Positions 24,195-32,798 of a stretch of 64,000 nt of DNA are shown piece after piece. The stretch lies in NCBI RefSeq assembly GCF_036108815.1, contig NZ_CP107985.1, positions 9,731,501-9,795,500 of the forward strand. The letters are read 5' to 3'. Each line of letters starts with the position of its first letter. The first letter of the stretch is position 1. The DNA is from Streptomyces sp. NBC_00353. Its GTDB lineage: Bacteria; Actinomycetota; Actinomycetes; Streptomycetales; Streptomycetaceae. The notes beneath the pieces were generated by a model that saw only the letters and a list, made by a program, of their open reading frames with translations, searched no databases and had not been told where the DNA came from. A program made the translations under genes and the position numbers.

Positions 24195-24611
24195 TCAGTG
24201 GTTGGCCTGGGCGTTTCCGAGTGCGATGAGTACCTCTCGCGCATGGGCCGTCTCAGCAATGTCGCTTAGCGAGAGAAGTCTCACGAGATGGCCGTCGTCC
24301 ACGACAGGTAGACGGTGCAGTGCATGGTCGCACATCAATGCAGCGGCCTCGCAGAGAGTGGTATCGGAGGTGACGGTTACCAGGGCTCCGGACGCGGCTT
24401 GTTGGGCCGTTGCGCTTCCCGCGATCACACCTTCGGCAGTGACGCGGACCGTGATGTCGCGGTCCGTGATCAAGCCGTGAAGAATGCCGTCATGGACGAC
24501 GAGGACGCAGCCCACGTTGGCGTCACGCATACAGGCGGCAACCGAAGTCAGAGCGGTGTAGGGCGGTACGGTAACGACGTCGCTGGTCATCGCGTCTCGA
24601 ACCAGGTTCAC
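24195..24611 (-). CDS. CBS-domain protein (tandem CBS pair)
   Basis: This 138-residue protein consists of two CBS domains and little else. The first spans about residues 6-60 (R-D-A-M-T-S-D-V-V-T-V-P to G-L-I-T-D-R-D-I-T-V-R) and the second about 75-130 (L-V-T-V-T-S-D-T-T-L-C-E-A-A to R-L-P-V-V-D-D-G-H-L-V-R-L-L-S-L-S-D-I). CBS pairs bind adenine nucleotides and act as energy or redox sensors. Stand-alone forms resemble the hypoxic response protein of mycobacteria. The start is the GTG at 24611, with a strong AGGAGG 6 bases upstream. Confidence 0.9.
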   Translation of the reverse strand: MNLVRDAMTSDVVTVPPYTALTSVAACMRDANVGCVLVVHDGILHGLITDRDITVRVTAEGVIAGSATAQQAASGALVTVTSDTTLCEAAALMCDHALHRLPVVDDGHLVRLLSLSDIAETAHAREVLIALGNAQANH

Positions 24612-25300
24612 AGGCTCCTCCTGTCGTAAGCGGTTTCAACCACGATGTGGCACACAGGGATGTCCTGAAGTGTGCGGGTATCCGGCGGCCTTCGACGGAA
24701 CTTTCCGGCGATGATCCACAGGGGGGCACCGAAGTCTCGGCTGTCTGGACGAGAGAAATCCGAGGCAGAGTTTGCGATGCGACGGTCCGGCCATGGTCGC
24801 TGGCTTCGCGATCTGTACGACGTGTAAACCGCGAACATGATCCCCGGATCGCTGTGCAGGGCCGGTCATGCTTGCCCCTTTGCGTCGGCTGCACCGACAT
24901 AAGCATCCTTGAGCGGGCAGGGAGCCCATGACTCTTGCGGTCAACCGAACTTCCCCTGGTGTTTGCCATGTTGGCCGAACAATGTACTTGCATTCCGAAG
25001 GAAAGCTTTCCCAATTTTCCCACTGTTGCTGAGGTCTCGCCATGTGTGCCCCACTTGGCATCAATAGCGCTGCGTCCACGATCAACAATCTTTGGAGTTG
25101 TTCGGCGGCGGATGCCTGCAGGTCGGAGTGGAGTCGCTGGGGAGTAGATGCTGCAGTCCGTGCGGGGCGGCGCACTTGGCTAGCCGCTACCGTTCTTGCT
25201 CCCCGCTGGGCCGAATAGGACGCCCAAACCACCGACCACGCACCGGAATCGGCGGTCAGATCCCAGTCAGCCGCATCACCAACCTGCCCGGACAACACAC
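24612..25300. other. Intergenic stretch, lower GC, no gene recognised
   Basis: About 690 bases lie between the CBS gene and the IS1380 border. Part of it (about 24,810-25,090) is poorer in GC than the surroundings. A very long minus-strand frame crosses the region and the IS1380 border, but it has no ribosome site and no protein-like motifs. I consider it an artefact. Confidence 0.4.
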
Positions 25301-25424
25301 CTAGCCTCGCCGTTTCACTTGGTGTGGGGCCGGGTTCTGTGCGGTAACGCGAAAGTGCCTTCTGAGCTGGGACGATGAACCTTGTCGAGGGGTTCTGTCG
25401 GTCCAGGCGGAAGGCACTTTCTGC

Positions 25425-28400
25425 GTGCAGGTGCGACACGAGGTCGCGTGTGTTGAGTGGATGCTTTTGGAGAGGGGGTCGGCGATGTTGCCGACAACAG
25501 GGTAATCCCGGGTTCGTGTCCGATGATCCGTTCCCACCTGGACGTGCGTCGCTGGTAACGGCGGGGTGCGAAGCTCCGGGGAGAAGCCCAAGCGCCGCCG
25601 TTCCACCCGGTGGCAACAGGCAAGGGAAAGACCGGGCGGGCGAACACCCGTGAACCCTCGATGACGTCTCGTGAAGAAAAGCCCTGCCGGTGGGACGCGA
25701 CAGCAGGGTGCAGGGCGGGCCGCTGAAACGCGGCAGGCGCCGGGCGGATCTGCATGCCGCCCGGGAGGACACCGCCGCCCCGGGATATAGAGGGCGCCCA
25801 ATCCGGTCGCATCTCGCACACGCGGAACGTGGAAACCCCGACGGAGGCCGCCGCTCTCGGATGGGCGGCGGTGGGCCGACCGTGAGGAAGGCTGATGTCT
25901 CCGGCGGGACAGGACGGCTCAAGAAGCGAAGGCCGGCAGGCCGAAAGGTCAGAGGAAACCGGGACAGCACGAGTGGCGGCCTCTCCGCCACCATCCCGGC
26001 CAACTCGCCGGATACCGGGCAGGTTTCCGGGTCCGAAAGGACGCTGACGTGAGCCGGGTGAGTCTGTGAGGAGGGACGATGACGACAGGGACAGCACCGA
26101 AGGACAAGTTGGACGCCGCGGCCACGGCTGGGGTGAACGGACCGGAGGGCGACTTCTTCGCGGACTGGGACAGTATCGACTGGGACCAGGCGGAGAAGAA
26201 CGTACGCCGCCTGCGTCAGCGCATCTTCACGGCATCGAGGGACGGTGACCTGGCGAAAGTCAGGAACCTGCAGAAACTGATGCTCCGGAGCCTGAGCAAC
26301 ACGCTGGTCAGCGTGCGCCGGGTGACGGAGGTCAACGCCGGACGGAAGACAGCGGGGATCGACGGTCAGGTCGTGCTGACCGCCCCGGGCAAGGCAGAGT
26401 TGGTGCGCTTCATCCAGCAGCGCGGAAGTATCTGGCAGGCCCGTCCGGTCCGGCGAGTTTTCATCCCGAAGGCAGGGGGACGCAAACGGCGCCCACTAGG
26501 AATTCCCGTGATCATCGATAGGGCTCATCAGGCCCGCGCGTCGGCGGCGCTGGAACCCGAGTGGGAGGCACGCTTCGAGGCGAGGTCATACGGCTTCCGC
26601 CCGGGCCGGGGCTGTCACGACGCGATCGGGGTCATCTACAACACGCTCAACGGCAAGAACCCGCAACGCGTGTGGATCCTGGACGCCGACCTGGCGGCGG
26701 CATTCGACCGCATTGACCACGACCGGCTTCTGGCCCGGCTCGGCACCTTCCCCGCACGGGGACTGGTCCGGCAATGGCTGAAGGCCGGGGTGGTGGAACG
26801 CGGCCGAGTCACTGCGACGCAGGAGGGAACTCCTCAAGGCGGGGTGATCAGCCCAGTGCTGTTGAACGTTGCCCTGCATGGGATGGAGGCGGCTGCGGGT
26901 GTGCGGTATTACCCTCCGGGCCGACGGCCCGGAGAGATCATGCCGGACGCCCCGGTGCTGGTCAGATACGCCGACGACCTGGTGGCGATGTGCCACAGCC
27001 GCGAAGCGGCTGAGCAGGTCAAGGCCCAGCTTGCCGATTGGCTCGCGCCCCGGGGGCTGGTCTTCAACGAGGACAAGACACGTATCGTCCACGCGGAGAC
27101 CGGTTTTGACTTCCTGGGGTTCAACGTGCGCCGTTACCGATGCGACAAGTTGCTGATCAAGCCCAGTAAAGCAGCCGTCAGGCGGATCCGGGCCAGGTTG
27201 CGCGAGGAGGTCCGTGCCCTGCGGGGCGCGGAAACTCTCGCCATCTTGCGGGCGGTCAACCCGATCGTTCGCGGGTGGTCGGCCTATTACCGGACGGTGG
27301 TGTCCAAGGAGGTCTTCGCCTCACTGGACTCCTATCTGTGGCAACTCACCTACCAGTGGGCTCTGCACAGGCACCCGAAGAAGTCGAAGCACTGGATCAC
27401 CAGCCGGTACTTCGGCCGATTCAACACCGCCCGGGAAGACAGATGGGTATTCGGCCACCGCGACAACGGTGCCTACCTCGTCAAGTTCGCCTGGACGAAA
27501 ATCATCCGGCACCAGTTGGTGAAGGGCACCTCGTCCCCAGACGATCCGGCCCTGACCGACTACTGGGCCAACCGGCGGCGCAGAAGCGCACCGCTGCCAC
27601 TGGACCGGGCCACGATGCGTCTGCTCCAGACGCAAATGGGCCGCTGCCAGTGCTGCGGGCAACTGCTTCTGCATTCCGACCAGCCCCCACAGTCCCCAAC
27701 CGGGTGGGAGCAATGGCTCCGCACCACCCGGAAAGCGATGAAGGCACGACACATCGCCTACCAGGGGACGAAGACGCCGGACGGGGCTCAACTCCGCCTT
27801 GCTCATGCCTCATGCCTCCGACGCCGGAAGGTGTCAGGCAACGGAAATTCTGCATAGTCCCAAGAGCCTTCAGGACTTGCTTGAGCCGTATGCGCGGACA
27901 ACGTGCACGTACGGTTCTGAGGGGGCGAGGGCGCCGAAATGCGCCCTCGCTACCCGACGGTATCGGTTCGCGTCCCAAGCTCCATGTCTCTGCTGACGGT
28001 GCCGGGGTGGTTGGTCACGCCGGGGCACGGTTGCTGGCTGATCTCGCCGATGCCACCGAACTGACCAGCGCGTACTCCACCGCGTTAGGACCACTTCGGC
28101 GACGCGGCACTGGTCACGACCCGGGCCGGATCGCCACCGACCTCGCGGTGATGCTGGCTGATGGCGGGGAAGCCATCACGGATCTGGCCGTGCTGCGGGA
28201 CCAGGGCGAGGTGTTCGGCCCGGTCGCCTCGACACCGACGGCCTGGCGGCTGCTCGCCGACATCGACGAGACCGGACTCGCTCGGCTGCGAGCGGCCCGG
28301 GCCCAGGCACGGGAAGTGGCCTGGCTGCAGGCCGCCGAGACCCGCTGCGGAATACCGGCGGCAAAAGCCGGCGGACGAGAACTGCCCGGCCTGGTCCTGG

Positions 28401-29359
28401 ACCTCGACGCCACGCTGGTGACCTGCCACTCCGAGAAGGACCAAGCCGCACCCACCTATAAAGGCGGCTTCGGATTCCACCCTCTGGTGTGTTTCCTGGC
28501 CAACACCGGCGAGGGCATGTCCGGGCGGCTGCGGCCCGGCAACGCCGGAGCCAACACCGCCGCCGATCACATCGCGGTGCTGGACGACGCTCTCGCGCAG
28601 ATCCCCGACAACCACCGGCACGGCACCGACATCCTCGTCCGCACCGACAGCGCCGGATCGGCGAAAGCCTTCCTCGCCCACGTCCGAGACATGCGGATAC
28701 GAGGAATCCGCACCTTCTTCTCGGTCGGATACGCGGTCACTGAACCGGTCCGCCGCGCGATCCGGGCCCTGCCCGAACAGGTCTGGCACCCCGCCCTGGA
28801 CCAGGACGGAACACTGCGTGCCGGCGCCACGGTTGCCGAGCTGACCGGCATGGTCGACCTTGCCGGCTATCCGGACGGCACCCGCATCATCGTGCGCCGC
28901 GAGCGCCCGCACCCCGGAGCCCAACTGTCCCTCTTCGACCAGGACGAGGGCCTGCGGCACCAGGTCTTCCTCACCGACACACCGTTCGCCAGCGGGGGCT
29001 CCGCCCAGTTTCTGGAGGTCCGCCACCGCGGGCATGCCACCGTCGAGGACCACATCAGGTGCGGCAAGACCACCGGCTTCGGCCGCTTCCCCTCCCGCCA
29101 CTTCCTGGTCAACGCCGCTTGGCTCGAACTCAGTCTCGCGGCGATCGACCTTCTCGCCTGGACCCGCGTCCTCCTGCTGGACGGCGATCTCGCCACCGCC
29201 GAACCCAAGAAACTGCGCTACCGAATCCTGCACGTCGCCGCCCGGATCACCCGCGGCGGCCGCCGCCTGCGCTTGCGGATCTCGGCGACCTGGCCCTGGA
29301 GACATGAACTCACGGCCGCATTCCACCGCCTGGCCGCCCTGCCTCGCCCCGCCACCTGA
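25425..29359 (+). CDS. IS1380-family transposase, split by group II intron
   Basis: Exon 1 is just GTG CAG (25425-25430), with GGAAGG upstream. Exon 2 is 27959-29359. Joined, they give 1,407 bases, 469 codons, starting MQGIGSRPKLHVSADGAGVV. The product is a 468-residue DDE transposase with N-terminal G-A-R-L-L-A-D-L-A-D-A-T, the catalytic Asp in L-V-L-D-L-D-A-T-L-V-T, the second Asp in I-L-V-R-T-D-S-A-G-S, and the Glu in H-R-G-H-A-T-V-E-D-H-I-R. No frameshift is seen. Without splicing the ribosome would read into the intron, so transposase synthesis should depend on intron splicing. An unspliced frame is open upstream of 27959 within the intron, but it lacks a start signal that makes sense. 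Confidence 0.85.
26079..27857 (+). CDS. ltrA: Group II intron reverse transcriptase/maturase
   Basis: This 592-residue intron-encoded protein promotes splicing and retrohoming of its own intron. The N-terminal RT domain includes R-R-V-F-I-P-K-A-G-G-R-K-R-P-L-G-I-P, the fingers-palm segment E-A-R-S-Y-G-F-R-P-G-R-G-C-H-D-A, V-W-I-L-D-A-D-L-A-A-A-F-D, and the catalytic Y297-A-D-D300. The maturase X domain follows (P-I-V-R-G-W-S-A-Y-Y at about 405-415). The C-terminus (520-590) has C-Q-C-C and H-A-S-C elements resembling an HNH/endonuclease domain. The ATG at 26079 follows GAGGAGGGACG. All key motifs are present, so the protein looks functional. Confidence 0.93.
   Translation: MTTGTAPKDKLDAAATAGVNGPEGDFFADWDSIDWDQAEKNVRRLRQRIFTASRDGDLAKVRNLQKLMLRSLSNTLVSVRRVTEVNAGRKTAGIDGQVVLTAPGKAELVRFIQQRGSIWQARPVRRVFIPKAGGRKRRPLGIPVIIDRAHQARASAALEPEWEARFEARSYGFRPGRGCHDAIGVIYNTLNGKNPQRVWILDADLAAAFDRIDHDRLLARLGTFPARGLVRQWLKAGVVERGRVTATQEGTPQGGVISPVLLNVALHGMEAAAGVRYYPPGRRPGEIMPDAPVLVRYADDLVAMCHSREAAEQVKAQLADWLAPRGLVFNEDKTRIVHAETGFDFLGFNVRRYRCDKLLIKPSKAAVRRIRARLREEVRALRGAETLAILRAVNPIVRGWSAYYRTVVSKEVFASLDSYLWQLTYQWALHRHPKKSKHWITSRYFGRFNTAREDRWVFGHRDNGAYLVKFAWTKIIRHQLVKGTSSPDDPALTDYWANRRRRSAPLPLDRATMRLLQTQMGRCQCCGQLLLHSDQPPQSPTGWEQWLRTTRKAMKARHIAYQGTKTPDGAQLRLAHASCLRRRKVSGNGNSA
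27883..27917 (+). other. Group II intron domain V
   Basis: The 35-nt segment starts GAGCCGTATGCG and ends CACGTACGGTTC. It folds as the near-universal domain V hairpin, with the catalytic AGC near its 5' side and the complementary GTACGGTTC at its 3' side. It lies 41 bases from the 3' end of the intron, as expected. Confidence 0.93.
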
Positions 29360-29649
29360 GCGACCGCCCTCTGATCACCCGCGACCCGAAGGACCTTGGA
29401 GAACCCGGCCCACCGCGCCGGGCCCTCACCATGCCCACCGACCGACACCGCTCCAAACGACCCCGCTCAGCCAGCCATCAGCCGCAACTGAAACGGCGAG
29501 GCTAGACGGCCTTAGCTCGGCAGGCGAGCCTCACCGAGGTGACAACCGCTTCAGTCTTCTTGTTGGGCACAAGTGGTCTTGGATGGTGCCCGTGAAGCTT
29601 GCGGCACCCTGATCTCCGCACGGAGCCGCCATCGCCATGGTGCTGTACG

Positions 29650-31074
29650 TCATGACATCTCAGGTGTGACGGTCAGGGCGGCAGAGGCGCTGTCGGAGGG
29701 TGTGCTGCGGGGGGTCATACGCAAGGCGGTCAGTGCGCCGACGAAAGCCACGGCGGCAATGGTCCACCGCGCGAGCGTGAAGGCCGCGTGTGTGGCGGTA
29801 TAGGTGTGGGGGACACTGACAAGCGCGATCAAGATGCTTACTCCCAGGACTGCTCCCAGTTGGCGGCTCATGTTGACGATTGCGCTGCCGGTGGCAGCAC
29901 GGTTGTTGGGGAGGTCGGCCGTGGCCGCGGCCAGGATGGTGGGCAGGGCCAGACCCACGCCCATGCCACTCAGCAGCCAGCCCGGCAGCGCCTGCGTGAG
30001 GTAGGCAGGCTGAGCGCCCAGGCTCAGTTGCAGCACGATGATGCCGGTGCCGAAGAGGGCCGATCCCACCGCGGTGATCCAGCCGGCCGGCACTTTGTGA
30101 GCGACAGCTTGGGCGAGGGAGGCGAACAGCGGCACCATCAGGGGTCCCGGGGTGATTGCCATGCCGGTCCTGAGCGCCGAGTAGCCCCATACCTCTTGCA
30201 GCCACATGACGGTGGCGAGCAGGCCGGCGGCGAACGCGGCTGTGAAGGCCAAGGCGGTGGCGTTGGACCAGGCGAATGAGGGCACGCGCAGGAGCGCCGG
30301 TTCCACCACGGGGGAGGTGTGGCGTAGGGAGCGGCGCCAGAAGACAGCCATGCCCGTGAGAGTCAGCCCCAGACATACAGCGGTCCTGGGGCTGTCCCAG
30401 CCCCAGGAAGGCGCTTGGACCAGCCCGAGAGCTAGGACGCTGATACAGGCCAGAAGAACAGCGGCGCCTGGGAGGTCCGGCAGCCGGGTGTCCACGTCGT
30501 GTCGGCTGGCGGGCAGCGAAGGAAGCGCCAACAGGAAGGCAGCAGCGCCGATCGGCACGTTGACCAGGAAGATCCAGCGCCACGAGGCCTCGGCAAGGAG
30601 GCCTCCAACGACAGGTCCTGCGGCGGCCGCGAGACCGCCTGTGGCAGCCCAGACGCGCACTGCTCGCTCTTTCCGGTCGGCGGGCGTGGCAGTGAGGAGC
30701 AAGCCGAGGCTCGTGGGAGTGAGCAGGGCGGCGCCCATTGCCTGTATTCCCCGAAAGGCGACCAGGGGCCACAGACTGTCGCTCAAGGCGCATGCGGCGC
30801 TGGCGGCGGTGAATACGGCCAGGCCACTCAGGAAGCCCGCCTTTTGCCCGAAGCGGTCAGCCAGGCGTCCCAGGGGAACCAGAAGGGCCGCATACAGGAT
30901 CGCGTAGGCGTTGAGGATCCAGCTCAGGTCGGCCAGCGAACTGTCTGGGAACTCTTGCCCGATGTCCGAGAAGGCAACGTTGACGATGAACAGGTCCAAG
31001 CTGGCCATGAACGCGGCAACGCAAAGCACCGGCAGTACCCAGGCGGTCTTGCCCGTCTGGCTTTGATTTTCCAT
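29650..31074 (-). CDS. MFS drug exporter, DHA2 (14-helix) family
   Basis: This 474-residue inner-membrane protein has about 14 hydrophobic helices. It has DHA2-type signatures: L-D-L-F-I-V-N-V-A-F in helix 1, W-I-L-N-A-Y-A-I-L-Y-A-A-L-L-V-P-L-G-R-L-A-D-R-F-G in helix 2 and loop 2-3, and a motif C-like G-G-L-A-A-A-A-G-P-V-V-G-G in helix 5. Such proteins export drugs or dyes by proton antiport. The ATG at 31074 has no good ribosome site. A perfect 11-bp inverted repeat (31082-31125) abuts it, so the transcript may be nearly leaderless and under repressor control. The HxlR gene at 31821, divergent, is the likely regulator, although a decayed copy of this gene's start lies between. Confidence 0.93.
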   Translation of the reverse strand: MENQSQTGKTAWVLPVLCVAAFMASLDLFIVNVAFSDIGQEFPDSSLADLSWILNAYAILYAALLVPLGRLADRFGQKAGFLSGLAVFTAASAACALSDSLWPLVAFRGIQAMGAALLTPTSLGLLLTATPADRKERAVRVWAATGGLAAAAGPVVGGLLAEASWRWIFLVNVPIGAAAFLLALPSLPASRHDVDTRLPDLPGAAVLLACISVLALGLVQAPSWGWDSPRTAVCLGLTLTGMAVFWRRSLRHTSPVVEPALLRVPSFAWSNATALAFTAAFAAGLLATVMWLQEVWGYSALRTGMAITPGPLMVPLFASLAQAVAHKVPAGWITAVGSALFGTGIIVLQLSLGAQPAYLTQALPGWLLSGMGVGLALPTILAAATADLPNNRAATGSAIVNMSRQLGAVLGVSILIALVSVPHTYTATHAAFTLARWTIAAVAFVGALTALRMTPRSTPSDSASAALTVTPEMS

Positions 31075-31081
31075 AGCCAGA

Positions 31082-31125
31082 CGCTACCCATCCGGCTATG
31101 GCCGACGCAAGCCAGATGGGTAGCG
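31082..31125. promoter_or_regulatory. Inverted repeat before MFS gene, likely operator
   Basis: CGCTACCCATC (31082-31092) and GATGGGTAGCG (31115-31125) form a perfect 11-bp inverted repeat with a 22-base spacer, starting 8 bases from the MFS start codon. A related but degraded GCCAG-GCGCTA arrangement occurs before the decayed MFS copy at 31765-31800. Confidence 0.55.
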
Positions 31126-31194
31126 AACTCGCTGTCCGCTCGTCACGTGGACGGCTCAAGGCGCCGCCAGCTGGCCGGCCCTCTCCCCGCGCGC

Positions 31195-31319
31195 TGAGTG
31201 CCTCGGTACGCGGGACGCCGATGTGTGGCCTTCCCGGCCGGTGTGACGGTGGTGGCGTGGTGTTCGCCCTTGCCGGCGTCCAGGCCGAGGAAGACGTCGG
31301 TGTCGCCGGTGTCGATCAC
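31195..31319 (-). mobile_element. IS110-family transposase fragment (N-terminus)
   Basis: The minus strand encodes D-V-F-L-G-L-D-A-G-K-G-E-H-H-A-T-T-V-T-P-A-G-K, the characteristic first catalytic Asp region of an IS110 transposase. The frame is lost after about 40 residues. Confidence 0.65.
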
Positions 31320-31667
31320 GTGCAGGCCTCTCCATCGCGCCCTCGTCTGGCCTGCCACGGCACCGAGCTGCCACATCCACGTTGCGGAGAGCTCCTCCGG
31401 CCTGGGTGAAGCCGGTGCTCAAGCCCCTCATCGGCGGTCCGTCGATGCTTCGGACCCGGCGGCACCCCCCTGGATCATCAACAACAGGAGGGGGAAGTCA
31501 CGCCGCACCCGAAGGCCGGAGGCGCCATTGCGGAGCCACGAAAACGGTAACGGGGGCCGTACCCGACTCGCGCCGGATGTTGCCGCGGCGATCGAGCACT
31601 GCCAGCCGGTCTTCTGGAGGCGGTCACGTTGGCCGCCCACCGTGCAGGCTGCGCGGCCAACGGGGAG

Positions 31668-31763
31668 CGAGGCGTCCGACGTTGCCGAAGGCAACGTTGA
31701 CGAAGGCGGCCGTGTGTAACACCGGTAGATCCCAGCCAACCATGTTTGGCTTCTGCTATCCAT
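31668..31763 (-). pseudogene. Decayed 5' end of an MFS exporter gene
   Basis: In mixed frames the minus strand shows a degraded version of the MFS start: M-D-S-R-S-Q-T-W, then A-A-F-V-N-V-A-F-G-N-V-G, compared with M-E-N-Q-S-Q-T-G and V-N-V-A-F-S-D-I-G in the intact gene. Its upstream bases also resemble those of the intact gene. It lies divergent from and next to the HxlR gene, so this was probably the original partner of HxlR. Confidence 0.5.
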
Positions 31764-31820
31764 GGCCAGGGCGCTAATGGCCTGAGTAGGGAAATCTCAA
31801 GCCAGCGTTAGTCTTGGCGC

Positions 31821-32375
31821 ATGTCGACAGAAGCTGCACACCTAGACGGACCGGTGGCGGACCGGGACGGCTGGATCACTGACCGTTGCTCCCTTGACCG
31901 CGCTGTGCGCGCGGTCGGCAGTCGCTCCGCAATGCTGCTGATACGCGAGGCCTTCTACGGCACTCGGCGCTTTGACGACTTCGCGCATAGGGCGGGCATT
32001 TCCGAAGCTGTCGCTGCCTCGCGCCTGCGCGAACTCGTGGCTGTCGGTGTTCTTGAGCGTCGCCCCTACCAGGAGCCTGGCACGCGCACCCGACATGAGT
32101 ACGCGCTCACGAAGAGAGGCCGCGACCTGTTCCCTGTGGCCTTGGCTCTCATTCAGTGGGGCGACCGTTACCTCGCCGACCCGGCCGGACCACCACTCCT
32201 TTTCACTCACCACAACTGCAGCACGCCGCTCAGGGCAGGCGTCACCTGTGAGGCGGGGCATGAGGTTCCACTCGGCGAGGTTGGCGTCGCCTTTGCGCCG
32301 AACAAGTTGAACGGATCAGACCTCAGCTCTGCTTCCACGCTCTCGGAGGGCGGGGAGACGGCAAACGACGATTAG
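31821..32375 (+). CDS. HxlR-family transcriptional regulator
   Basis: This 184-residue protein has the HxlR winged-helix domain at about residues 22-112 (C-S-L-D-R-A-V-R-A-V-G-S-R-S-A-M-L-L-I-R-E, then R-R-F-D-D-F, S-E-A-V-A-A-S-R-L-R-E-L, L-E-R-R-P-Y and the wing Y-A-L-T-K-R-G). The C-terminal tail has two Cys residues (H-N-C-S and V-T-C-E-A-G-H). HxlR proteins often respond to aldehydes, quinones or oxidants through Cys. It is divergent from the MFS exporter locus and probably represses it. The start at 31821 gives MSTEAAHLDG. Confidence 0.88.
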   Translation: MSTEAAHLDGPVADRDGWITDRCSLDRAVRAVGSRSAMLLIREAFYGTRRFDDFAHRAGISEAVAASRLRELVAVGVLERRPYQEPGTRTRHEYALTKRGRDLFPVALALIQWGDRYLADPAGPPLLFTHHNCSTPLRAGVTCEAGHEVPLGEVGVAFAPNKLNGSDLSSASTLSEGGETANDD

Positions 32376-32400
32376 GCCCTATTAGCTGTCTTCAAAGATC

Positions 32401-32602
32401 ATGCGGGTGGTGGATTCTGGTGTGGTACGTCGACATGAACTCACAGACCAGGAATGGGAGTTACTGGCTCCCCTCGTACCCCTGGCCGTGACCGGAAGGC
32501 CTCGGGTTGACGACCGCCAGGTCATCAACGGCATGGTCTACAAGATCCGCACCGGCATCACCTGGCGTGACTTGCCCGAACGCTACGGCTCGTGGAAAAC
32601 GG
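32401..32602 (+). mobile_element. IS5-family element fragment (left end and N-terminus)
   Basis: An ATG at 32401 starts a frame with H-E-L-T-D-Q-E-W-E-L-L-A-P-L-V-P, G-R-P-R-V-D-D-R-Q-V-I-N-G-M-V-Y-K, and R-T-G-I-T-W-R-D-L-P-E-R-Y-G-S-W-K-T-V. This is an IS5/DUF4096 transposase N-terminus. The match stops at about 32602. The bases just upstream (gctgtcttcaaagatc) look like the element's left end. Confidence 0.75.
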
Positions 32603-32798
32603 TCAGTAGTTCATTGAGGGTGATTGCCGGGTCCACAAGGTCTCGATTGCCGCCTGGGTCTGTTGACCGGCCGACGGGTGGGTTGGGACAAAAACCCGAT
32701 GCAGGGTGTCGGACGGTGTCCGGCCCTTGCCTGCCTGAGTCGGCGTCTTTGGGCGGCAGGGCCGACCCGTCACATTGTGGCGTCCACTGCCTCCCTCG

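Larger units (their letters stand above)
25431..27958 (+). ncRNA. Group II intron (ribozyme), complete
   Basis: The intron begins GTGCGACACG, which fits the bacterial 5' consensus GUGYG, and ends in ACCCGAC (AY-type 3' end). About 650 nt of 5' ribozyme sequence (domains I-III) precede the reverse transcriptase gene, which sits in the domain IV position. Domain V (27883-27917) and a domain VI-like hairpin (about 27921-27950) follow. The ends were fixed by the requirement to restore the transposase frame, and both agree with intron consensus. I did not fold domain I or map the exon-binding sites. Confidence 0.88.
25305..29501 (+). mobile_element. IS1380-family element carrying a group II intron
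   Basis: Terminal inverted repeats CCTCGCCGTTTCA (25305-25317) and TGAAACGGCGAGG (29489-29501) are flanked by CTAG at 25301-25304 and 29502-29505, matching the 4-bp duplication of IS1380. Inside lies one transposase gene, split by a 2,528-nt group II intron. Without the intron the element would be 1,669 bp, a normal size for the family. Confidence 0.9.

Noticed and set aside
24636..26003. Very long minus-strand open frame (455 codons)
   Set aside because: It crosses the IS1380 border and the intron 5' region, has no ribosome site and no protein-like motifs, and is explained by high-GC composition.
27275..29359. 694-codon frame that would start inside the intron and run into the transposase
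   Set aside because: The part before 27959 is an out-of-frame reading of the maturase gene and intron domains V-VI. The true transposase starts at 25425 and needs splicing.
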